Assembly: GCA_934162285.1 (NCBI GenBank)
Contig: CAKPHY010000004.1
Coordinates: forward strand, 3,335 to 67,334
Reading direction: 5' to 3'
Length of the DNA: 64,000 nucleotides
From: an uncultured Bacilli bacterium
GTDB taxonomy: Bacteria > Bacillota_I > Bacilli_A > RF39 > UBA660
Below the pieces are notes generated by a model. The model was given only the letters and a program-made list of their open reading frames with translations. It was not told the DNA's origin and ran no database searches. Position numbers and translations under genes: made by a program. Below are positions 15,652 through 24,942 of the stretch, piece after piece (within the stretch, counting starts at the first letter, position 1; each line of letters starts with the position of its first letter).

Positions 15652-18201
15652 ATGTTAGAAATGGAAACAAAATATGATCATTCTAAAGTTGAAGAATCAA
15701 AATATGCAACATGGAAGAAAAACGAATATTTTAAAGCAGGAGATAAAAGAAAAAAGCCTTTTTGTATCGTAATTCCACCACCAAATGTTACAGGAAAGCT
15801 TCATTTAGGTCATGCTTATAATACTGCAATTCAAGATGCTATTATTCGCTTTAAAAGAATGCAAGGCTATGATGCTTTATGGTTACCCGGTATGGATCAT
15901 GCTGCCATTGCAACAGAAGCTAAAGTAGTAAAAAAATTAAAAAGTGAAGGCATAAACAAATATGAATATGGTCGTGATAACTTTTTAAAATCTTGTTGGG
16001 ATTGGACTCATGAATATTCTGAAAATATCCGTAATCAATGGGCTAAACTAGGTTTATCAGTAGATTATTCTAGAGAAAGATTTACTTTAGACGAAGGTTT
16101 AAATAAAGCTGTAACTAGAGTATTTATTGATTATTACAATAAAGGTTTAATCTATCGTGGTGAAAAAATCATTAACTGGGACCCAGAAGCTGAAACGGCT
16201 CTTTCTAATGAAGAAGTAATATATAAAGATGTTGAAGGCGCATTTTATCATTTAAAATATTATTTAGAAGATAAAAGTATGTATTTAGATGTTGCAACAA
16301 CTCGTCCTGAAACCTTATTTGGTGATACAGCCGTAGCAGTAAATCCTGAGGATGAACGTTACAAACATTTAATTGGTAAAAAAGTAATTTTGCCAATCGT
16401 TAACAAACTAATTCCTATTATTGCCGACGAACATGCTGATCCTGAATTTGGAACAGGTGTAGTTAAAATAACTCCAGCGCATGATCCTAATGACTTTGAA
16501 GTAGGAAATCGCCACAATTTAGAAAGAATTGTAGTAATGAATAAAGACGCTACTATGAATGAAAATGCCGTTGGTTATACTGGATTAACAAGAGAAGAAT
16601 GCCGTCAAAAATTACTTGAAGATTTAAAAGAAAAAGATCTTTTAATTCGCATTGAAAAAATAACCCATTCAGTTGGTCACTCTGAAAGAACTGGTGTTAT
16701 GGTTGAACCATATCTTTCAAAACAATGGTTTGTTAAAATGGGAACTTTAGCTAGTCAAGTACTAGAAAATCAAAAAAATAAAGATTCTAAAATAAACTTT
16801 GTTCCAGAAAGATTTGAAAAAATTTTAAACCATTGGATGGAAATAAGTTACGATTGGTGTATATCAAGACAACTTTGGTGGGGTCATCGTATACCAGCAT
16901 GGTATAAAGATGATCAAGTATTTGTAGGTGAAAAAGCTCCAGATTCTGACTGGGTTCAAGATAATGATGTACTTGATACTTGGTTTTCTAGTGCATTATG
17001 GCCATTTAGTACTTTAGGTTGGCCAGAAGATAGTGATGACTTTAAACGCTATTTCCCTAATGATTGCTTAGTAACAGCTTATGATATTATCTTCTTCTGG
17101 GTAGCAAGAATGGCTTTCCAAACAGAAAATATCACAGGACAAAGACCATTTAAAGATTGTATAATTCATGGCCTTATTCGTGATAAAGAAGGCCGAAAAA
17201 TGAGTAAATCTCTTGGTAATGGTATTGATCCTATGGATCTAATTGATGAATATGGTGCAGACTCATTAAGATACTATTTAGTAACTGATGTTGCTTTGGG
17301 AACTGATTTAAGATTTGATACTGATAAAGTAAAAAGTACTTGGAATTTTATCAATAAACTTTGGAATGCTTCAAGATTTGTTTTAATGAATATTGAAGAT
17401 TTAAAAGAATTAACTTTTGAAAATTTACGTGAAGAAGATAAATGGATTTTAACCAAATATGAAATGAATGTTAAAAATACTATAAATCACATGGAAAAAT
17501 ACGAATTCAATTTAGTTGGAGCTGAAAACTATGAATTCATATGGGAAGATTTCTGCAATAATTATATTGAATTTGCTAAGTTTAATTTAGAAAGCCAAAC
17601 AACAAAAAGTGTTTTAACTTACATTTTAACTGGAATTCTAAAAATATTACACCCATTCATGCCTTTTGTAACTGAAGAAATATATCAAATGTTACCATTC
17701 AAAGATCAAGAATCAATTATGATCAGTGAATATCCAAAATATAATGAAAAATTAGATTTCCAATCACTAGAATTTGAAAAAGTAATCAATTATATAACTT
17801 ATTTTAGAAATAAAAAAGCTGAAAATAACATCACGAGTGAATTTGAAGTAGTTACTAATATTGATAATGAATTAATATTAAAAATGCTAAAATTAAATGA
17901 TAAAATAGTAAAAGAAAGCAATTTAAAAGGATCTTTAAACGTTTCTTTAGATAAATATGAATTAATAATTTATTATGATAATTCTAGACAACAAACTGAA
18001 GAATTAGAAAATTTAATCAAAGAAAAAGAAACATTATTAAAATCAATTCAAAGAAGAGAAAATCTTTTATCTAATCAAAATTATGTAAGTAAAGCTCCAG
18101 AAAAAATAGTTGCTTCTGAACGTGAAAATTTAGAAAATGAAAAAAATAAATTAGAAATAACTTTAAAAAGATTAGAAGAATTAAGTAGAGCATCCGCATA
18201 A
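15652..18201 (+). CDS. valS: Valyl-tRNA synthetase
   Basis: 849 residues, class I synthetase. HLGH (51-54, the HIGH motif) and KMSKS near 516-520 are present. ATTRPETLFGDTAVAVNP and TGVVKITPAHDPNDFE belong to the CP1 editing domain. The C-terminus is a coiled coil (REN LENEKNKLEITLKR region), typical of ValRS. The start is the ATG at 15652 behind AAAGGAG; in-frame sequence further upstream belongs to the T-box leader. Expression is controlled by the tRNA-Val T-box. Confidence 0.97.
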   Translation: MLEMETKYDHSKVEESKYATWKKNEYFKAGDKRKKPFCIVIPPPNVTGKLHLGHAYNTAIQDAIIRFKRMQGYDALWLPGMDHAAIATEAKVVKKLKSEGINKYEYGRDNFLKSCWDWTHEYSENIRNQWAKLGLSVDYSRERFTLDEGLNKAVTRVFIDYYNKGLIYRGEKIINWDPEAETALSNEEVIYKDVEGAFYHLKYYLEDKSMYLDVATTRPETLFGDTAVAVNPEDERYKHLIGKKVILPIVNKLIPIIADEHADPEFGTGVVKITPAHDPNDFEVGNRHNLERIVVMNKDATMNENAVGYTGLTREECRQKLLEDLKEKDLLIRIEKITHSVGHSERTGVMVEPYLSKQWFVKMGTLASQVLENQKNKDSKINFVPERFEKILNHWMEISYDWCISRQLWWGHRIPAWYKDDQVFVGEKAPDSDWVQDNDVLDTWFSSALWPFSTLGWPEDSDDFKRYFPNDCLVTAYDIIFFWVARMAFQTENITGQRPFKDCIIHGLIRDKEGRKMSKSLGNGIDPMDLIDEYGADSLRYYLVTDVALGTDLRFDTDKVKSTWNFINKLWNASRFVLMNIEDLKELTFENLREEDKWILTKYEMNVKNTINHMEKYEFNLVGAENYEFIWEDFCNNYIEFAKFNLESQTTKSVLTYILTGILKILHPFMPFVTEEIYQMLPFKDQESIMISEYPKYNEKLDFQSLEFEKVINYITYFRNKKAENNITSEFEVVTNIDNELILKMLKLNDKIVKESNLKGSLNVSLDKYELIIYYDNSRQQTEELENLIKEKETLLKSIQRRENLLSNQNYVSKAPEKIVASERENLENEKNKLEITLKRLEELSRASA

Positions 18202-18209
18202 AAATATGA

Positions 18210-18252
18210 AGATTAATATTCGTTGGGAATAACATCAAATATTAGTCTTTTT
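18210..18252 (+). terminator. Terminator after valS
   Basis: AGATTAATATT / AATATTAGTCT long stem (one G-T pair) with T run. Confidence 0.75.
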
Positions 18253-18280
18253 ATATTATCCAAATTATGATTATATAATG

Positions 18281-18958
18281 TTAGTTTTTCTTAGTGATTC
18301 TGTTTTGTTTTCTGATATTATCATTTAAGATATAATCAAAATAATCTTTTATATCTAAATAAAAATTCTTTTTGTTTTCTTTAACCGCAAAACAATAATG
18401 ACTATTTTTTTCAATAATCTTTTTGGCAATATCTTTTTGACAACCCATTGCATCGATAGTAATAACACAATTTTCTATATTGATTAAATCTAATAAATCG
18501 GGTGTTTCAGTAATTTCATTAGATTTATCATCAACCTTTACTTGACCTATAGATATACATAAATATGATAGAAAAGCTGAAACAATATAAGGAATATTAC
18601 CACCATTAATTTTATCAGTAGCACTTTTAATAGCTTTTCCGTCGATAGGCACAATTTTATATTTATTTTTTAATTGATTATTCTTTTCTTCAACGATTGA
18701 TTTTACCCAAGAAACAAAAATGTTCATAAATTCTTTAGGGTAAATTAATAAGTAAATTTTTAATAATGTAGGAGGAGTACCATTTTCTAAATTCAATTCA
18801 TTTACAAAGCAATCTTCATTAAGATTTAAAAAATATACTATATTTTTTGCATCGTAATATCCAGCAAGAATACCATAAATAGACATTACAATACAATCCG
18901 TTAATTCGTGCTTTAGACCTCTTATATCTCTAGTATCAGTTAATTTATAAAAAAACAT
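18281..18958 (-). mobile_element. Truncated ISAs1-family transposase
   Basis: 225 residues instead of the usual 350-400. Visible family pieces: DTRDIRGLKHELTDCIVMSI (the DDE_Tnp_1-associated N-terminal domain), VPIDGKAIKSA (first catalytic Asp region), CVITIDAMGCQKDIAKKI (second Asp region) and HYCFAVKENKKNFYLDI. The reading frame stops before the C-terminal catalytic Glu region, and I find no continuation at 18202-18280. No terminal inverted repeats were recognised. It is probably a dead fragment marking the left edge of the accessory island. Confidence 0.85.
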
Positions 18959-19053
18959 AATAAGATTATTATGTTATCACTTCCTATTATAATTTTAACT
19001 TATTTTTTAAAATATTAATATTATTATTGACATTTTTTATGCGAACACCCTAA

Positions 19054-19100
19054 CTAAAAGTTTAAATCTAAAAGTTAAGTATATATAACTGACTAAAAGT
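19054..19100 (+). promoter_or_regulatory. Three direct repeats of CTAAAAGT before lemA
   Basis: CTAAAAGT occurs at 19054-19061, 19068-19075 and 19093-19100. The last copy ends 4 bases upstream of the -10 TATAAT (19105-19110) and occupies the -35 position, where no consensus -35 is seen. Between copies two and three lies the palindrome AGTTAAGTATATATAACT. The arrangement suggests an activator- or repressor-controlled promoter. Confidence 0.5.
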
Positions 19101-19135
19101 ATGTTATAATTGTAACTGAGAGAGGTGATCGAGAG

Positions 19136-19684
19136 ATGTGGCTATATATACTTATAGCAATTATTGTTATTGTTCTAATTGCATTCTTTGTTGCTTATAA
19201 CAATTTTGTAAGAGAAAATAACAAAGTCAAAGAAGCATTTGCGACAATGGATGTTTATTTGAAAAAAAGATGGGATTTAATTCCAAATATTGTTGAAACA
19301 GTAAAGGGATATGCAAAACATGAGAAAGATACTTTAACAGAAGTTATCAAAATGAGGAATTCTGCTTATGACAAGATGAGTGATGACGAAAAGATTGAAG
19401 CAAACGAAAAATTGTCTAGTGGCATTAGCAAGATAATGGCACTTGCAGAAGCATATCCAGATCTAAAAGCAAATGAAAACTTCAAAGATTTAAGTAAAGA
19501 ATTTACTAAAATTGAAGACGAAATTGCTAGTTCAAGAAAATACTATAATGCAACAGTTAGAGATTTTAATAATAAAGTTGAGATGTTTCCAAGCAATATA
19601 GTAGCTAAATTATTAGGTTATAAATCAAAAAGTATGTTTGAAGCAAACGAAGAAGAAAGACAAAATGTCAAAGTAAATTTATAA
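19136..19684 (+). CDS. lemA: LemA family protein
   Basis: 182 residues. One N-terminal membrane helix with a very short outside segment (MWLYILIAIIVIVLIAFFVA), then the LemA coiled-coil body: YNNFVRENNKVKEAFATMDV, LKKRWDLIPNIVETVKGYA, and the end YNATVRDFNNKVEMFPSN. LemA proteins are membrane-anchored helical proteins of unclear function, often encoded next to DUF2207 or TPM-domain proteins, as here. First gene of the island operon; the ribosome site is GAGAGGTGAT. The next gene starts 2 bases after the stop. Confidence 0.92.
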   Translation: MWLYILIAIIVIVLIAFFVAYNNFVRENNKVKEAFATMDVYLKKRWDLIPNIVETVKGYAKHEKDTLTEVIKMRNSAYDKMSDDEKIEANEKLSSGISKIMALAEAYPDLKANENFKDLSKEFTKIEDEIASSRKYYNATVRDFNNKVEMFPSNIVAKLLGYKSKSMFEANEEERQNVKVNL

Positions 19685-19685
19685 T

Positions 19686-21290
19686 ATGAGAAAAAGGAAT
19701 AATACTTTAAGAACAATAATTTTACTATTTGTATGGACATTGCTATTAGTTATCATTCCTTTTTTTGTTTCAAAGGTTGAAAACAATAGATTTAAAAATA
19801 ATGGCTCATACCTATCTTCTGAATTTGAGATTGTAAATTATGATGTTGTTATGGATGTTGATAGAAATAATCGTGTTGATGTAACCGAGAATATTGTTGT
19901 CAATATTCCTGGTAATAATTTTAATGGAATATATAAATCAGTTCCTAAATGGTTAAAATATTATGATTCAGATGGTAAAGATATCAAGAAAAAAATAGTA
20001 ATAACAAACTTACGAGCATCTGGCGAAAAGTTTGTTATTAATGAAACAAGTGATAGTATCGGAATTAAGATTGGTAGTGCTAGAACAACTATTAATTCTG
20101 GACTACATACATATCAAATTATGTATCGATACAATATGGGAAAGGATACAAATAAAGACTTTGATGAATTAGTATTTAATGTATTTGACAATTATGATAA
20201 TACTAAAATAGATAATATGTCAATTACAATAAATATGCCTAATAATATTGATGATAATACTGTTAATTTCTTTAAAGATAAAGAAAAAATCAATAGCAAT
20301 ATAGATTATAGTATAAACGGAAACACTTTAGTTGCTAGATTATCAAGTTATCAACTTGATGATTCAGTAACATTAAATATGAAATTACCTGATGGCTACT
20401 TTGTTGGTGGTGTTAGCAATTATGGAATTATATGTTTCATTATTTGCATAGCACTTGTAGTCTTATCAATTTACAGTTTTTGCTCTTGGTCTAAATATGG
20501 TAAAGATTTTAATAAATATTCACAAACTGTCGAATTCTATCCTCCTGAAGATTTGGATGCAGCACAAGTGGGATTTATTTATGGTGAAAAATCTATTACA
20601 AAACTTACTACTGCCCTAATTATTGGTTTAGCAAGTAAGGGTTATATTTCAATAGAAGAAATTGGCAAAAACAAATATAAAATTGTTAAAACCGGAAACA
20701 ATAATTCTAAAAAAATGTCTATTACAGAACAAATCGTATATCAAGATTTGTTTAAGAATGGAAACAATGAAAATGTAATTAGTGAAGATCCTTCATTTGC
20801 AGGTGTATTTGCAAAGGTAAATACTTGCCTAGAAAATGTTATGGATAAAAAAATAAACGATAAAGAATCAAGAAATAAAATGTATTTAACTTTTACATTA
20901 TTATTTATTGGTATAGTTGCATGGATTGGTTCTTATCTTTATATTAGAGATTTAAATCCTGCATATAACATTGTATATACACTATCCTTTGCTGCAATAT
21001 TTATTTCTGGTTTCTTTGCAATAATTACAAATAGAAAAACATCTTATGGCGAGATGATTAGTTCAAAAGTTCTAGGATTTAGAAATTATCTAAATACTGC
21101 TGAAAAAAATCAATTAGAAAAATTAGTAGAAGATGATCCAAACTATTTTTATAATATATTACCTTATACTTATGTATTAAATATATCTAAAAAATGGATT
21201 GATACTTTTGGTAAAAAGAATATGCCTAATATTGACCTTTCAGCACTAGAATACTATGAGAATAATCTTTTCATGATTATGCCTGAATAG
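19686..21290 (+). CDS. DUF2207 domain membrane protein
   Basis: 534 residues. Signal/membrane segment (about 11-28), an extracellular DUF2207 beta domain (FEIVNYDVVMDVDRNNRVDV, VTENIVVNIPG, NGIYKSVPKW, LHTYQIMYRY), a membrane segment near 250, a cytoplasmic part (YPPEDLDAAQVGFIYGEKSI, TALIIGLASKGYISIEE, a winged-helix-like block) and two further helices (about 400-455). This is the usual partner of LemA in Bacillota. The biochemical role is unknown; a membrane-stress or envelope role has been suggested for such pairs. It has almost no ribosome site and probably depends on translational coupling to lemA. Confidence 0.88.
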   Translation: MRKRNNTLRTIILLFVWTLLLVIIPFFVSKVENNRFKNNGSYLSSEFEIVNYDVVMDVDRNNRVDVTENIVVNIPGNNFNGIYKSVPKWLKYYDSDGKDIKKKIVITNLRASGEKFVINETSDSIGIKIGSARTTINSGLHTYQIMYRYNMGKDTNKDFDELVFNVFDNYDNTKIDNMSITINMPNNIDDNTVNFFKDKEKINSNIDYSINGNTLVARLSSYQLDDSVTLNMKLPDGYFVGGVSNYGIICFIICIALVVLSIYSFCSWSKYGKDFNKYSQTVEFYPPEDLDAAQVGFIYGEKSITKLTTALIIGLASKGYISIEEIGKNKYKIVKTGNNNSKKMSITEQIVYQDLFKNGNNENVISEDPSFAGVFAKVNTCLENVMDKKINDKESRNKMYLTFTLLFIGIVAWIGSYLYIRDLNPAYNIVYTLSFAAIFISGFFAIITNRKTSYGEMISSKVLGFRNYLNTAEKNQLEKLVEDDPNYFYNILPYTYVLNISKKWIDTFGKKNMPNIDLSALEYYENNLFMIMPE

Positions 21291-21322
21291 ATTATAAAAT
21301 AAGAATAAAGGAGATGTGTGCT

Positions 21323-21775
21323 ATGAAAAGATTAAAAAGAAATTTAATTTATATGTTGATAATGATGCCTAGTATGGTATTTGCTAGTAATGGCGAAAGT
21401 TCTTTTCCATTAGGAATAGCATTATGTATGGAAGCATTTTTATCAATTCATATGTCGGTATTGGTTCTTATTCCATTATCTAAAATGATTTCTCAAGAAA
21501 ATAATAAACAAGTATTTTGGATATTGTTTGGAATAAGAGCTGCTATCTTACTGTTCTGTGATTTCTTTGTAACTCCTGGAATTGCAATAGTAGATTTCAT
21601 ATTAGTAGTATTCATTGGTGCAGCATTTAAGGCAGCAACTAAGGCATCAGTTAATAATTTATATAGAAAAGGGAAGCAAACATTTACAAATAATAATATA
21701 GGTGCAAATATAAACTCTAATCCTACTGTTACTAAAAATGTTGAATTAAAGTGTGTTAAATGTGGAGCAACATAA
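21323..21775 (+). CDS. Membrane protein ending in half a zinc ribbon (5' part of a frameshifted gene)
   Basis: 150 residues from the ATG at 21323 (AAAGGAG 9 bases upstream; the ATG at 21314 abuts that site). A signal-like start, about three membrane helices, then a linker and NVELKCVKCGAT, stop. The two cysteines CVKC are exactly the first half of a zinc ribbon; the second half (FCTACG) lies immediately downstream in the -1 frame at the start of the next reading frame. Joined, they read CVKCGANIKITDKFCTACG, a canonical four-cysteine ribbon. The two pieces are therefore best seen as one gene with a 1-base deletion in the CAAC run near 21767-21771, or a -1 programmed shift. Confidence 0.6.
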   Translation: MKRLKRNLIYMLIMMPSMVFASNGESSFPLGIALCMEAFLSIHMSVLVLIPLSKMISQENNKQVFWILFGIRAAILLFCDFFVTPGIAIVDFILVVFIGAAFKAATKASVNNLYRKGKQTFTNNNIGANINSNPTVTKNVELKCVKCGAT

Positions 21776-23169
21776 AGATAACTGATAAGTTCTGTACTGC
21801 TTGTGGAACACCATTTGATGGAAATAATGTTCAAGTTGTTCAACAACAAGTAGTTCAAGACACAAGCCCTGTTGTTAATTTTGATACTACATATTACGGA
21901 ACTGAAAAAACAATATTAAGAAATACGTTAAAAGAAGAAATACAAAGTCAAGGAGAAAATGTTTCACTATTATCAACAAGAAGTTTAAATACCAAAAGAA
22001 ATATATTATTAGTTATATTTGGAATAATTACACTTCTTTGCACTTTGTTATATTTTTTAATTTACCCGTTAATTTTATGTGGATTTATTGAGTTTGTTGC
22101 TTTTATGATTTATTTAATTATTTCAAAAAGGCTTAACATATTAAATGTATTAACTAAAAAAGCAATAAAAAGTCCAAATGAAGATTTGTCTAAAATAGTA
22201 AATGATATTAGAAATGAGAAACAAGATACCTTCTTGCCACAAATTATTAAGGTAATGATTGTTATATTTGCTGCAATATTTATACCAAGTGTTATGTTCT
22301 TCCAACCAAAACTTTTATTCACTAGATATGGCGATGGATATCAAGTATTTAGATATACAAGAGGAATAGTTCAAGAAAGCACTGAAATAAATATACCAAG
22401 CACATATAAGAATAAACCTGTTCTAGCGATTGGTGAAAGTGCATTTGCAAATACTAATGTTACAAAAGTTAGTATACCTTATGGTGTTGAAAGTATAAAA
22501 ACGAAAGCATTTTATAATGCAAGTAATATTACAACAATAGAAATACCTTCTACTGTGTATGAAATACGAGGCGATGCTTTTGCCTATATGACTAATTTAA
22601 CTCATATTTCTTTACCTGAAGGATTAAAAGAAATAAGAGGTGGAGCATTTGCTTATGACTATAACTTAACAAATGTTAAATTACCAAATTCACTTGAATA
22701 TCTTGGAGGTAGTGCATTTTCACATTGTAGTTCAATTACTGAAATGACTATTCCAAGTAAAGTAACTGAAATAAATGGTGCTACTTTTGAATATATGACA
22801 TCATTAAGAACAATTAACTTGCATGAAGGAATTACATATATTCACGGCGAAGTATTTATGGGTGATACAAGTTTAAATAATGTAAAACTACCATCAAAAA
22901 TAACTGAAATTAAGGGTAGCACATTTGAAAATTGTAGTTCATTAACTTCAATAGAGATACCAGAGGGAGTAACAAGAATTGGGGGACATGCTTTCTATGG
23001 TTGTTCAAGTTTAAGTTATGTATATGTCCCTAGAACGGTTGTTGAAATAGGGAGTTCTGCATTTAGAAAATGTTATTCTTTAAGAAGCATAACAATACCA
23101 AGAAATGCAGTAGTAAATGAGAGAGCATTTAAAGAGAGTCCTACTTCAATAAGCTATTATAACTACTAG
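21760..23169 (+). CDS. Zinc-ribbon/transmembrane protein with BspA-type leucine-rich repeats (3' part of a frameshifted gene)
   Basis: Up to 469 residues. It begins with the second half of a zinc ribbon (ITDKFCTACGTPFDG), then about three membrane helices (85-130 and 165-190), then from about 215 an extracellular array of roughly ten 23-residue LRR_5/BspA repeats (e.g. IEIPSTVYEIRGDAFAYM, IEIPEGVTRIGGHAFYGC). BspA-like repeats are surface-exposed and often bind host or matrix proteins. The ATG at 21760 has no ribosome site and lies inside the previous frame, which supports the idea that this is the rest of the gene starting at 21323. The TAG stop overlaps the AGGAG of the radical SAM gene. 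Confidence 0.65.
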   Translation: MWSNIKITDKFCTACGTPFDGNNVQVVQQQVVQDTSPVVNFDTTYYGTEKTILRNTLKEEIQSQGENVSLLSTRSLNTKRNILLVIFGIITLLCTLLYFLIYPLILCGFIEFVAFMIYLIISKRLNILNVLTKKAIKSPNEDLSKIVNDIRNEKQDTFLPQIIKVMIVIFAAIFIPSVMFFQPKLLFTRYGDGYQVFRYTRGIVQESTEINIPSTYKNKPVLAIGESAFANTNVTKVSIPYGVESIKTKAFYNASNITTIEIPSTVYEIRGDAFAYMTNLTHISLPEGLKEIRGGAFAYDYNLTNVKLPNSLEYLGGSAFSHCSSITEMTIPSKVTEINGATFEYMTSLRTINLHEGITYIHGEVFMGDTSLNNVKLPSKITEIKGSTFENCSSLTSIEIPEGVTRIGGHAFYGCSSLSYVYVPRTVVEIGSSAFRKCYSLRSITIPRNAVVNERAFKESPTSISYYNY

Positions 23170-23178
23170 GAGTATGTA

Positions 23179-24942
23179 ATGAATAATGAATATAAGTTTA
23201 TACACTTACTTTATGTCCCAACAATGAATTGCAATATGCAATGTAAATATTGTTATTTAAAAGAAAATACAATAGATTTAAAACATGATGATAAATACTT
23301 AAAAACTTTGGAATATGCAGTAAAAAAATTTAGAGATGCAGGAGTTGTTCCTTTCAACATTTCACTTCATGGTGGCGAAGTAACAACTCTTTCCAAAGAA
23401 GATTTTAGAGATATAATTGAGTTCATTTCTAATTACTACAAAAATAATAAAAAAATAATTGAAGATAATGGTTTTAGACTTGGAGAGCCACATATCAAAA
23501 CAAACCTCTTAAATCTTGAAAAGCATATTGATGCAATTAGAGATTTTAATGTATCTATTAGTGGAAGTTTAGATTTACCATTTTCATTACATGAGGAATA
23601 TAGAGTAACAAAAGGAAATCAAAAAACATTAGATAAAATACTTAATAATATTAAATTATTAGAAAATATACCTAATAAAAAGAAAGTGTCAGCTACTATT
23701 TTTAAAGAACACTATGATAAACTTGATGAAATAGTAAAAGATATTAAATATTTAGAAAAAAATACTTGTCTTGATATGAACGATTTTAACTTTATGATTG
23801 GTTTTGTATCAAAAGACGATAAAGTATTACATGCAATGAGTGAAGAAGAACAAGTTAATTTATATAATAGAATGAAAAAAGAGTTCTTAAATACTTCACT
23901 AGATTATGGAGTAAGAAATACTTGGTTTGCAGAGTTTAATCCTACTTATTGCACTAATTGTGATAATTGTGGGGAAAAGTTTTTTCTACTTGAAAGAGAT
24001 GGCGATATATATTCTTGTGTAAGAGGTCAAAAAAATCCTGATTTCTATTATGGTAACATTTACAGAGATACAGTAGAAAATATTATGAATAATGCTAGGA
24101 TAAAAATATTTGAAAATCATAATAGAGTTGGATTTAATGAGGAATGTCTTAATTGTAAATATTTATATTTATGCAAAACAGGTTGTCCTTATGTAAAAAA
24201 TAATTACAAAACAAATAAATCATATACTTGCAAATTACAGCAAGAAATATATAAGGATAATGCAGAATTATATAAAGAAGATGCTTATAACGAAGAATCA
24301 ATATATATGTATTTGAGTAAAATGCATCCAAGTATTGCTTCAAAATACTATCCTCCTGAAAAGCAAATGACAACAGATGGTATTCCTAAATTAAATGAGA
24401 TAATATCAAATGACGAAAAACTTAAAAATATTTATAGTTCTGATATTTTCATATTAAAAGTTGATGATGAAGAATATAAGCTGCAATCACAAATATTAAA
24501 AAATAATAGAGATATTATATACTTGACTGAAAAAAGTAATATAAAATTGTATATTAAAAAAGGTGTATTAGAGGATTGCGATTATCCTGCAAATAATTCA
24601 TTATATATGATGTTATTAAGTGGTAATTTAGTTCAATATGGTGATGAAAACAGGATTAAACAAGAACATATAATGACACATCAAATATATACTAATACTA
24701 TTTTAAAGAAAAAATCTGATAAGAAAAATTATTATTGTATTGATATTACCAATATATTATCGTTGTATTATAATGATATTTCTAGTGATAATCCAAATAA
24801 CTTGTTTTTTACAACATCGGAATTAAGAGATTATCATTATTTAAAACAAAAAAATAATGCTTATTACCATATACAAGCAATAAATCTACCATTTCAAAAT
24901 ATAGAATTTTTCTATATAGACTGTAAGGAGGATATAAAATGA
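23179..24942 (+). CDS. Radical SAM/SPASM peptide-maturase-like enzyme with long C-terminal extension
   Basis: 587 residues. The radical SAM cluster motif CNMQCKYC is at residues 18-25 (C18, C22, C25), followed by the glycine-rich SLHGGE. A SPASM domain follows: C258, C261 and C264, a further Cys in DIYSCVRG, then CLNCKYLYLCKTGC near 322-336 and TCKLQQ, which together can hold two auxiliary iron-sulfur clusters. This layout is that of RiPP-modifying enzymes and of anaerobic sulfatase-maturing enzymes; no sulfatase is nearby. From about 375 there is a 210-residue extension I do not recognise, perhaps for substrate recognition. The stop overlaps the start of a 120-residue peptide gene (ATGA), so enzyme and peptide are translationally coupled. 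Confidence 0.85.
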   Translation: MNNEYKFIHLLYVPTMNCNMQCKYCYLKENTIDLKHDDKYLKTLEYAVKKFRDAGVVPFNISLHGGEVTTLSKEDFRDIIEFISNYYKNNKKIIEDNGFRLGEPHIKTNLLNLEKHIDAIRDFNVSISGSLDLPFSLHEEYRVTKGNQKTLDKILNNIKLLENIPNKKKVSATIFKEHYDKLDEIVKDIKYLEKNTCLDMNDFNFMIGFVSKDDKVLHAMSEEEQVNLYNRMKKEFLNTSLDYGVRNTWFAEFNPTYCTNCDNCGEKFFLLERDGDIYSCVRGQKNPDFYYGNIYRDTVENIMNNARIKIFENHNRVGFNEECLNCKYLYLCKTGCPYVKNNYKTNKSYTCKLQQEIYKDNAELYKEDAYNEESIYMYLSKMHPSIASKYYPPEKQMTTDGIPKLNEIISNDEKLKNIYSSDIFILKVDDEEYKLQSQILKNNRDIIYLTEKSNIKLYIKKGVLEDCDYPANNSLYMMLLSGNLVQYGDENRIKQEHIMTHQIYTNTILKKKSDKKNYYCIDITNILSLYYNDISSDNPNNLFFTTSELRDYHYLKQKNNAYYHIQAINLPFQNIEFFYIDCKEDIK

